This document shows, piece after piece, positions 1 through 7,429 of a stretch of DNA of 13,906 nt. Every line of letters starts with the position of its first letter. Position 1 is the first letter of the stretch. The DNA lies in contig NW_003141927.1 in NCBI RefSeq assembly GCF_000003605.2, positions 1 through 13,906 on the forward strand, given 5' to 3'. The notes beneath the pieces are model-generated. The model was given only the letters and a program-made list of their open reading frames with translations, was not told where the DNA came from and searched no databases. The position numbers and the translations under genes are program-made. The stretch comes from Saccoglossus kowalevskii. Its lineage: Eukaryota > Hemichordata > Enteropneusta > Harrimaniidae.

Positions 1-29
1 TTAACCTCCAGGATCCCCATCTATGATCG

Positions 30-3000
30 TCATAGGTATTGCATTACATTTAGGCCATCTAATTCAGGTCTCCAAAGAAAGTCCGGACCATTTAGCCATC
101 TCTCTCTACGTATGGAGTCATTCACCTTGAGACCTCTGGAAGCGTCATCTGCTGGGTTGGACTTTGTGTCCACGTACCTCCATTGTGACATCTGTGAGCC
201 CTCTCTAATGGTGTTAACACGATTAGCTACAAAGGTATGAAAGCGGGTACTTTCATTTGCACAGTAGCGAATGACGGACATGCTGTCTGTCCAGAAGAAT
301 GTTTCACTGAATTTGAAGTCTAGCTCTCTCTGTATCATTCTATTCATGCATACCGAAATAGTGGCTGCAGACAGTTCCATGCGAGGGATAGTTACTTTCT
401 TCAGCGGTGCAACCCTAGACTTACCAACCAAGAGGGCACAATGAATCTTTCCTATCTCATTTACTAGGCGTAGATATGACACAGTGCCATAGCCAAGCTC
501 GCTGGCATCCGAGAAGTTGTGGATCTGGCAGGACATTATCTTACCAAAACTTGCAGACTTGAAACACCTTGGTACTGAGATTGTCTCCAGCTGTGGCAGG
601 TCTGCTACCCATCTGTGCCATTTCTGCAGGTCTTTAGGTCCAATATCATCATCCCACCCAATACCACGATGACACAAGTTTTGTATGATGATCTTGCCAG
701 GTAATACAAAAGGAGCAGCTAGTCCTATAGGATCGTAAATAGAGCTTATTACTGACAATATACCTCGTCTTGTAGATGGACGCTCTTGAATGTCTATCCC
801 AAATCCTAGCGTATCAGATTCAACATTCCAATACACACCAAGAGCACGCTGGGTGGGGAGATCATCGTAACTCAAATTCAACTGCTTCACATTTTTAGCT
901 TGACTGTCTACAGGAATTGATTTCAAGACCGTATGACTGTTGGTAATCCACTTGGTTAAGTTGAATCCTCCTTTGTGGCAGATACTTATCAGGTCTTGTA
1001 CAACGGATATTGCCTTAGTCTCGGTATCACAGGATTTGAGGCAGTCATCTACGTAAAAGTTCTTTAGAACAGTATCAATGATTTCCGGCTTGAATTCATC
1101 CTTATTAGCTGTAGCAGTCTTGCGTAGCGCTGTATTCGAACAGCTTGGTGACGATACTGCACCAAATAAATGAACCATCATTTTATATACTTCAGGTTTT
1201 CTATCAAGTTCGCCATTTGGCCACCAATAAAAACGCAGACAGTCGCTGTCATGTATTGGGACCTTTACTTGATGAAACATAGCCTCTACGTCTGCCATAA
1301 GAGCTACTGGTTCTTGCCTGAACCGCAAAAGAACACCAAATAGGTTGTTAGTCAGATCAGGTCCTTGTAGTAACAAGTCGTTTAAGGATACACCGCACCA
1401 TTTCGCAGAACAATCGATGACTACTCGTATCTTGTATGGTTTCATAGGGTGGTATACCCCATGGTGAGGTATATACCAGACTCTACCGTCATCTCTATCA
1501 AGCACCTCCTGCGGAACCTGAACAGCATAATGCTTTTGAATAATATCCGACATAAACTTTGTGTAGTCAGCATGAAACTTGGGTTCTTTCCTTATTCTCC
1601 TTTCAAGTCCTTTAAGTCTCTGCATGGCATAGTCTTTATTATTAGGTAGCCTTGCATCGTCCTTACGAAATGGCAAACCAATCTCATAGTGTCCATCCAC
1701 ATAGCGCATAGAGCTATCTACTTTCTCAATAAACGCTTTGTCCTCTTGAGAGTGTTCTCTCCTATCGTTGATAGAGTGTTCTGGAAAGTCCATGATGATA
1801 GAGCTTCTGACCAATATATCTAACTGCCTTAGTTCCTCTATCTCTTGTATGGCAATGATTTCAGCTTTATTGACAGTCAAACTATTTTGAACTGTGTCAA
1901 TCTTATTGTCACCTTCACCACGGACAACATTCCATGCCACCCATCCCAAGAGAGTTCTTGAAGCATGAGGACTCCCACGTGGTCCTGTCAATATTTCTAG
2001 TGGAGTATATGCATCGGGTACTCCATTTCCAATAAGTAATCCCACATCCGCGTTCACCTTAGGCAGATCCAGGGCACACATATGTGGCCATTTAGTAACA
2101 TCTTCTGTAGTAGGCATGTGGTGGCGCGAAACAGGCATTTTGTGTTTAGTGTAGACTTTTGGTAGCTTCACTGTGTTTTCACCATCTAAATCACTCACTT
2201 CAAGGCCTTTGAGAATATAGGTGCTCATAGTATGAGGGACACCCATTGTGTCAAGAGTAATCTTTGCTCTATCACCATTTACTCCCAATTTTCGCATTAT
2301 GTCTTCAGTGCAAAAGGATACACTACTGCCCGGGTCAAGGAAAGCATATGTTTCCAAGGCTATACCACTATTCTTAGCCTTTACCAATACTGGGATTATT
2401 GCCATAGTACACTCACTGTTACCGGCCCCTGTTTGACCACTCAATTCTTTGTTCACATTTACACATGCGGTGGTGGCTTTCTGGTTGCCATATTTATTTG
2501 GCGATACGTCTTCTGTTTGTTGACAACTCCGTCTGTAATTATCATCATGTAAGATAGTGGGGTGATGTCCTTTACACTGTATGCATACTGCCTTAGAGCG
2601 ACAATTCTTGCTTTGATGTCCTGGCTTTAAACAGCCAAAACAAACTCCTTTATTTCTTAAGAAATTTAACTTGACATCACGAGATTCTTTTGTCAAGTTA
2701 TCGCATTTTTCCATACTATGACTGGCACTTTTGCAATAAGCACACGGTTTCTCAAATGCTACATGTATCTTAGTGTACTGGCCAGTGACTCTTGTCTCAT
2801 TCTGAGCTTGGTCTCCTACTGAACCACCTTGAATTGGTCCACCGCATTCAGCTTTGGTCTCTGGTTTAACATTTGTGACATCTGTTGCAAAGCTTCCCCT
2901 TGTTTTCTTAGATTGTGTCCGTATCTTTGAGCCTTTACCTGAATTGCTTTCATCGTGCAAAGCCTTCCTTCCATATAATGGGTCGTTTGCCTGTTCAGAT

Positions 3001-3152
3001 TCGGCTTTCACAAAGTCCACCAATTTTTTGAAAGTGACTGGCTTCCCATTCTGCCTAGCATCATATACTCGGCTTCTCCATTTCCCGTGAAGATAGTATG
3101 GAAGCTTACCAACAAGTACTTTCATGTGGTCATGATATTCCATTGACTGCAT
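30..3152 (-). pseudogene. Gag C-terminus, protease, RT and RNase H fragment, copy A
   Basis: 1,040 open codons matching residues 512 to about 1543 of the copy B polyprotein; the frame is in fact open back to about 3219. It holds the three zinc knuckles, the LDPGS protease motif, the YVDD polymerase motif and the RNase H acidic residues. There are about 16 amino-acid differences from B, including RVVID for RVVFD just ahead of RT motif A, and no indels over about 3 kb. A lost T near 57-58 shifts the frame and leads to a TAA at 30-32. It lacks its own start context because the upstream gag is broken. The rest of Pol lies beyond the left edge. Confidence 0.88.
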
Positions 3153-3219
3153 GGCTTCAATGCTTTGTGTTGCGTACTCGCACTCACGCAGAAATATGGC
3201 AAACTCATCAAGTGCTTTA

Positions 3220-3881
3220 ATAACTTGATAACTGGCCAGTTTTTTGCCTTTTCTAGATGTGCGCTAGCAATCATTTGTACATCACCATACCTTCTCTCAA
3301 GCTCTTTACATGCGGCTGGATATCCTTGTTCTGCATCGAGATAACTGTAACCTGTTACTATATTGTTTGCCTCCCCATAGGTGTACTGCTCGAGGTAGTT
3401 CATTTTCTCTTCAATGTCATCAGTAACCAATCCTATTCTAGCATTAAATTGGCGAACAAATTTTTTATATTCTATACAGTTGCCTCCAAATTTCTTGATG
3501 TCTGACTGTGGCTTTTTCAATTCTTTCACCACCGCCAGAATACCTTCGTTAGACGACCGACTACCTGCAGCAGAGGGCCCATAGCTAGCATCACCCACGT
3601 GCTCAAAACCGCAACGCAACCCACGCGCATCGCGCACACAGGTCCCACCGACATCACCATCAATATGTGCAGGAAGTACTGCAGCCGGACTCAATACTGG
3701 CCCTATTACACTTTCCTAAACTAGTGTCCCTATTAGAACTAAACATATTATCAACAACTCCAATGTAACTAGGTGTTTTATACATACGGTTTGACTGACA
3801 TCTAGATAGCTGCTCAATATGTGCTACATCACTTTGCCTTTGAGAAATGTCAATGTCATGCAATCTTTGATCTTGCTCGAA
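3220..3881 (-). pseudogene. Gag core (DUF1759-like) fragment, copy A, two frames
   Basis: Continuation of the copy A Gag. From 3881 to about 3704 the reading frame is that of the gag start. A 2-base loss after 3703 (B has AA at 11357-11358) moves it to another frame, open from 3694, which carries the DUF1759-like core (KKFGGNCIEYKKFVRQFNAR region) down to WPVIK. There a replacement at 3220-3224 with a net loss of 7 bases shifts it again. The two losses add to 9, so downstream Pol returns to the original frame. As it stands the segment cannot give a continuous Gag. Confidence 0.85.
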
Positions 3882-4676
3882 TTAATTAGTTTCTAACTCA
3901 ACCAGAACCTTTCGTCGTGCATCTGACACAGCGATTTCGGTTTCCAACTCCAACTCTTCTTCTCTTATTTTGAGTTGCATCTTTGCTTGCTCTTCTTTCA
4001 ATCTACGTTGCAGTCTAGCTTGATCTTCTTGTCTCCTTGCATTCTCTGCTTCAATTCTAAGCTGTAGAATCGCTTGTTCTTCTACAATTTGAAGTTGTTC
4101 AATCGCCTGTCTTTCCCGTTCTAATGCTTGTTTTTGCTTCAACTTTGCTACTCTAGCTAACAGTTCAGCCTTTCTTTGATCCTCTTTAGCTCTTGCCATG
4201 GTCAATGAGCTCAAGCGTGTTGAGGTACTGCTAGTATGGGATTTCTGTGAATGACTTGAAGGTGTTTTACTAGTTTGTGAAGCGCTGTCCTCTGGCCTCA
4301 CATTTGCATCAAGCAATCTTCGCGCTTCACACTCTTCACGTCTTATCCATGCCCTTGCACTGGCTCCCACACTTTCAAAATGTTCACTTTGTGGTCTGAA
4401 CCAACCTTCATGTTTAAGTTGGTCCTCTGGTGATAACAGTTGCTTGTATTCATCGTGGGTAATGAGGAATTCCTCGTATAACACCATCCACTTGGTATAG
4501 GCTTGCCTTAATGATTTCAAGTCCGTCAGTGGGTCTCTCATTAAAACCAGGATAGAATCAGTTTCTTTATTCAGCTGCTTACATATAGAAGTGCAGTTCC
4601 TTTGTTTGAACTCAGTGAAATATTCTTTGGCCCTTTCAGTTTGCACTCTCGTTCGCTTAGCAAACATTTCCTCCAT
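3882..4676 (-). pseudogene. Gag N-terminal fragment, copy A
   Basis: 264 codons from the same ATG as copy B, nearly identical to residues 1-264 there, including the Ser/Thr-rich linker and the Glu/Arg/Gln-rich coiled coil. Translation ends at a TAA at 3882-3884, where copy B has GAA; a single G-to-T change on the minus strand created it. This removes the Gag core, knuckles and all of Pol from any product. The truncated coiled-coil protein could still be made if the LTR is active, but I see no evidence that it has a role. Confidence 0.88.
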
Positions 4677-4738
4677 CTTGTCAGTTTGCAGTTGACTTAT
4701 CCGTAATTACTAGTTGTGTATCAGGTGTATTGCTGACT

Positions 4739-4755
4739 GAGATTACTATCAACCA
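4739..4755 (-). other. Candidate primer-binding site, copy A
   Basis: Same sequence as the candidate site of copy B, at the matching position. The leader from here to the gag ATG at 4676 is 79 bases. The same doubts about the tRNA match apply. Confidence 0.3.
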
Positions 4756-4994
4756 ACACTTCAGTACACTTAACACGTATGTCAAAGAATAACTGCCCTG
4801 GAAACTCAACGGATGTTGATCAAATACGTCAATGAAAATGTAGCGTCTATAAACCCATATTCCAGAGCCTTGTGTCTTCTACTGGTAGCTCATGAAAATG
4901 TGTATAGATACATATGGCGATTAGCTGGGTCACTCCGTCGTCAATGCGTCTTCCTCACAATAATGAAACAAATGTCCGTAATGATTGATGACAA

Positions 4995-5000
4995 TTTATT
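4995..5000 (-). terminator. Poly(A) signal in shared LTR
   Basis: AATAAA on the minus strand, about 240 bp from the proposed inner end of the LTR, a sensible place for 3' end formation of copy B RNA. Conserved in the other LTR. Other A/T-rich near-matches occur close by. Confidence 0.45.
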
Positions 5001-5170
5001 TCCTTTAAGTATAGCTCAGTACAACCAAACTTTGCAATGAAGTACGAGTACACATATGATGAACGATTGACTGAAATAGCAAATAAATAAAAGAAACAAT
5101 AAATATCATGTCTCATCTCTACACTAACACATTTTGGCATTATAAATTGACAATGAGTAGTAGACTGACA

Positions 5171-5184
5171 GCGCCATCTAGTGG
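5171..5184 (-). promoter_or_regulatory. CTCF-like core motif, shared LTR
   Basis: The minus strand reads CCACTAGATGGCGC, which fits every position of the CTCF core consensus CCASYAGRKGGCRS. The same 14 bases are unchanged in the other LTR. Binding in this host is inference. Confidence 0.55.
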
Positions 5185-5193
5185 CGAAACAAC

Positions 5194-5201
5194 TGACGTA
5201 A
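5194..5201 (+). promoter_or_regulatory. CRE/ATF-like site, shared LTR
   Basis: TGACGTAA, a bZIP (CREB/ATF) type octamer, lies 9 bp from the CTCF-like core. An unchanged copy sits in the outer LTR. It may be a U3 enhancer element; this is motif evidence only. Confidence 0.35.
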
Positions 5202-5633
5202 TGCAGCAAAAAAATATATGCAAGAAATCTATCACTAACATATCAAATAAGCACTTAGAAATCACTAGACATGCGTAATCTATGAAAATATCATGAGCAA
5301 GAATAATGTGAAATCATCAAAGTAAAGTACTAAGTGAACAGGGTTTAAAAGCACATGTTATTGCATCATCGGTAGATACACATTTCATGCCCTAACGCAA
5401 ATACATGAATTATCACTCAAAAACGCAATCAAATGTTTCATACCGTATTTGTAGATCTTCCCAAGCACAATCGACCTCAGTATAGTCGTATTTCGGTAGT
5501 TTCTGTGTTCATTGAATACGATTTGACGTAAAAGTATTTGAAGATCAATAACTTTACCAGCTCTCAGGCAGCAGATAGCGTCTGTGAGTTCGTTATCTAC
5601 TACCTCCAAAACAAAGTAATAAATGTAACTCGA

Positions 5634-5647
5634 ACTGTAGGTGGCGC
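5634..5647 (+). promoter_or_regulatory. Second, weaker CTCF-like motif, shared LTR
   Basis: The plus strand reads ACTGTAGGTGGCGC, matching 12 of 14 positions of the CTCF core with a full AGGTGGCGC half. Its orientation is opposite to the motif 450 bp away, so the pair points outward. Conserved in the outer LTR. Confidence 0.4.
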
Positions 5648-5769
5648 TATACCGTCAGCTAACAAAAGGCACATTTAAGTGAAATATAAGGTCGGGCTAT
5701 AGAGCCTAAAATAACATTTCGGTGACAATGACTAAGTAAAAATGATAAAGCAGAACTTTGGCCATAACA

Positions 5770-5781
5770 TTCCGGCCCCTT
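5770..5781 (-). other. Polypurine tract (plus-strand primer) of copy B
   Basis: The minus strand reads AAGGGGCCGGAA immediately before the TGTTATGG start of the 3' LTR. A purine-rich run abutting the 3' LTR is where reverse transcriptase primes second-strand synthesis. Its exact adjacency fixes the LTR border at 5769/5770. Two C residues interrupt the purines. Confidence 0.75.
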
Positions 5782-5861
5782 AATTGTGAAGATCCTGTCG
5801 TAACAATTACACAAAACTTTATAAATGCCAAATTCTAAAATTCTTCTAAACTAAGGTGTTT
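5782..5861. other. 3' untranslated region of copy B
   Basis: The untranslated 3' end of the element between the last small frame and the polypurine tract. It is AT-rich and I see no further coding potential. Confidence 0.5.
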
Positions 5862-6023
5862 CTATGGGTCAGCATCAAGTCCCACAAATAGTAAGCCATG
5901 CACAAGCAGAAAAGTGACATCAACCATGCAATCCATGTACGCGAACCACACAGACACGCCGCAATCATGCTCACGGTAGGCAATACACATACCATCCAAC
6001 CCAATAACTACAAAGCCGGCCAT
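5862..6023 (-). other. Small hydrophobic ORF (53 aa) between pol and 3' LTR
   Basis: An ATG-initiated frame of 53 codons starts 15 bases after the pol tail ends. It begins MAGFVVIGL and contains a hydrophobic run, VTFLLVHGLLFVGL, near its C-terminus, ending in a TAG. I recognise no family. Its position is where some LTR elements carry an extra or env-like reading frame, but it is far too short for an envelope protein and may be a chance frame in the 3' untranslated region. Confidence 0.25.
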
Positions 6024-6037
6024 CAAATTCAGATACT

Positions 6038-6110
6038 TTATGGCAGTGGCTTGGAATTGTCAGACACACCTTCTACATCTACTTCCAAAAGTAAGCACAG
6101 TTTGTCAACG
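6038..6110 (-). pseudogene. Frame-shifted C-terminal tail of copy B Pol
   Basis: Just past the TGA that ends the integrase frame, another minus-strand frame reads VDKLCLLLE, the kind of ending (a conserved DKL/KL-Leu motif) seen at BEL/Pao Pol C-termini, and stops at a TAA at 6038-6040. A small indel near 6105-6112 would explain the break. This is inference from motif order; there is no second copy in the window to compare. Confidence 0.55.
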
Positions 6111-7256
6111 GGTCACAATAAAACCTTTCCGATCCTTCGTTATCTCAATAACTTTGCCCATTGGCCATGCATTGCTTGGGACGGAATTATCTGCAATCAA
6201 GACAATGTCTCCTACGGCAAGATTCCTTTTAGGTTGTAACCATTTTTGTCTTTCTTGAAGCAGCGGCAAGTATTCCCTCAACCATCTTTTCCAAAACATA
6301 TCCGCCAGATACTGAACTTGGCGCCATCTACGTCTTGCGTAGATATCATTTCTATCAAAGACTCCAGGTGGTAAGTTTTGGTAAGATTGAAGCAACAATA
6401 AGTGGTTAGGTGTCAAGGCTTCTAAGTCATTGGGATCTTCGGATACTGTTGAAATAGGACGTCCATTTATTATGGACTCAACCTCGCAAAGGAGTGTCTG
6501 GAGTGCCTCGTCATCCAGGTGAATTGTTTGCTCCTTAAAGAGAGAAAACAAAATTTTCCTTATGGTTCTGATTTGCCTTTCCCATATTCCTCCAAAATGA
6601 GAGCCAGCTGGCGGATTAAATTTCCAGTCTATGTCTACCTGGTGGAGTGCACTACTAATCTTTGTATGGTTCCACCTATCGATTTCTGCCTGCAGTTCAC
6701 GCTTTGCACCAACAAGATTCGTACCGTTATCTGACCGAACAGATTTGACATTGCCCCTCCTAGCTTTAAATCTTCTAAAGGCATTAATGCAGGAGTCTGT
6801 ATCCAGTGAATGAGCAATTTCCAAATGAACTGCTCGAGAGGCCATACATGTAAATATTACTCCAGATCTTTTGACTGTACCACGGCCCCGTTTGACTTCA
6901 AGTGGTCCGATGTAGTCGACACCAGTGTGAGTAAAAGGTGGGTGATCTGGTGTTATCCGCTCTATAGGCAAGTCTGTCATCTTCTGCTCACCCACTTTAG
7001 CTCTGTAACTTTGACAGGTAACACAGTTAGACACTATCTTTCTGACCATTGCATTGGCACACATGATCCAGTACTTATGTCGTAGTCTACCAAGGTGTCC
7101 CACGCCTTTGTGTACATCTTCTAAAATAAAGTTTGACACTGGGGAATCTTTAAGAAGAATAACTGGGTGCTTTGCACTGTATGATAATATTGAACGCGCT
7201 AGGCGTCCACCAACTCTTATGAGCCCGTCTTCCATCATTGGGTCTAGTTTGTACAA
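6105..7256 (-). CDS. Integrase with partial DUF5641 C-terminus, copy B (out of frame with gag-pol)
   Basis: A 383-codon open region encoding the integrase that inserts element cDNA into host DNA. The first codon here is TTG, and the frame is open back to 7295 after a TAG at 7296-7298, so there is no proper start; it was presumably once part of the polyprotein. It contains GLIRVGGRL near residue 11, an H2C2 zinc site (H49, H54, C78, C81), then the catalytic core with D114 (GVDYIGPL), D176 (SDNGTN) and E226 (GIWERQ). From about 300 on, RRWRQVQYL and FWKRWLREYLP are typical of the DUF5641-type tail. The frame is displaced by 2 relative to gag-pol and ends early at a TGA. The catalytic residues are present, but expression as it stands is doubtful. 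Confidence 0.88.
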   Translation of the reverse strand: MYKLDPMMEDGLIRVGGRLARSILSYSAKHPVILLKDSPVSNFILEDVHKGVGHLGRLRHKYWIMCANAMVRKIVSNCVTCQSYRAKVGEQKMTDLPIERITPDHPPFTHTGVDYIGPLEVKRGRGTVKRSGVIFTCMASRAVHLEIAHSLDTDSCINAFRRFKARRGNVKSVRSDNGTNLVGAKRELQAEIDRWNHTKISSALHQVDIDWKFNPPAGSHFGGIWERQIRTIRKILFSLFKEQTIHLDDEALQTLLCEVESIINGRPISTVSEDPNDLEALTPNHLLLLQSYQNLPPGVFDRNDIYARRRWRQVQYLADMFWKRWLREYLPLLQERQKWLQPKRNLAVGDIVLIADNSVPSNAWPMGKVIEITKDRKGFIVTR

Positions 7257-7429
7257 ACGACTAGTACGTTTAATTCTTGGTGATCTGACGTAATGCTACT
7301 ATCTCTCAGAAAAATGCTGGCATGATATAGCCACATACATTTTTCTGCGCTCTCAAATTATCTATGTAGATATACTCATTTACTGCTTCTTGCATCACAT
7401 GCTGCCATCTTTAGCTTTCTCATCTGTCA
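7257..7429 (-). pseudogene. Broken RNase H-integrase junction of copy B
   Basis: This stretch should encode the link between the RNase H part and the integrase zinc domain in a normal BEL/Pao polyprotein. Reading the minus strand, gag-pol stops at tandem TGAs and further stops occur in all three frames (for example TAG at 7296-7298 in the integrase frame). Short stretches resembling coding sequence sit in different frames. This fits several small indels. Copy A cannot be compared here because the window starts too late. A programmed frameshift alone would not bridge stops in every frame. Confidence 0.65.

Larger units (their letters stand above)
1..5769 (-). mobile_element. BEL/Pao LTR retrotransposon copy A (5' part, inactivated)
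   Basis: This is the 5' LTR, gag leader, gag, protease, RT and RNase H part of a BEL/Pao element; the integrase half lies beyond the left window edge. It aligns throughout with copy B at an offset of 7645-7655 bases, and the offset changes only at indels. Identity is high, with scattered substitutions. Lesions seen by comparison with B are an extra C near 8-9, a lost T near 57-58, a 12-to-5 base replacement at 3220-3224, a 2-base loss after 3703 and a nonsense codon at 3882-3884. Its 5' LTR (4756-5769) is also the 3' LTR of copy B. The left border of the LTR is inferred, not proven. Confidence 0.93.
4756..5769 (-). repeat. LTR shared by copy A (5') and copy B (3')
   Basis: About 1,014 bp, homologous to 12411-13423 with about 16 differences by hand count, including one A-run indel (7 versus 6 A near 5209). 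The right border at 5769 is firm: homology stops there, and the copy B polypurine tract begins at 5770. The left border is my best guess, placed where the adjoining minus-strand sequence starts with TGG as a primer-binding site would. No target duplication or host sequence separates it from either inner region. It contains CTCF-like and CRE-like motifs and an AATAAA signal on the minus strand. The minus-strand frames inside it (4955-5209, 5385-5609) begin with TTG, not ATG, and I do not regard them as genes. Confidence 0.9.

Noticed and set aside
3122-3152. Overlap of two copy A frames as a possible designed frameshift site
   Set aside because: The overlap arises because the upstream frame runs on past the 3220-3224 lesion until a chance stop; copy B has one continuous frame here.
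4955-5209. 84-codon minus-strand frame within the LTR, unchanged in both copies
   Set aside because: Also starts with TTG. It overlaps the poly(A) signal and the regulatory block; conservation reflects recent common origin.
5385-5609. 74-codon minus-strand frame within the LTR, present in both LTRs with one amino-acid change
   Set aside because: It begins with TTG, no homology is recognised, and conservation is what young LTR copies show anyway.
5898-6239. 113-codon plus-strand frame over the 3' end of pol
   Set aside because: Antisense to the integrase tail and the 3' untranslated region; composition does not suggest a protein.
6321-6334. Third CTCF-like sequence (AGATGGCGC on the minus strand)
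   Set aside because: It fails the first three consensus positions and is explained by codons for the conserved RRWRQ motif of the Pol tail.
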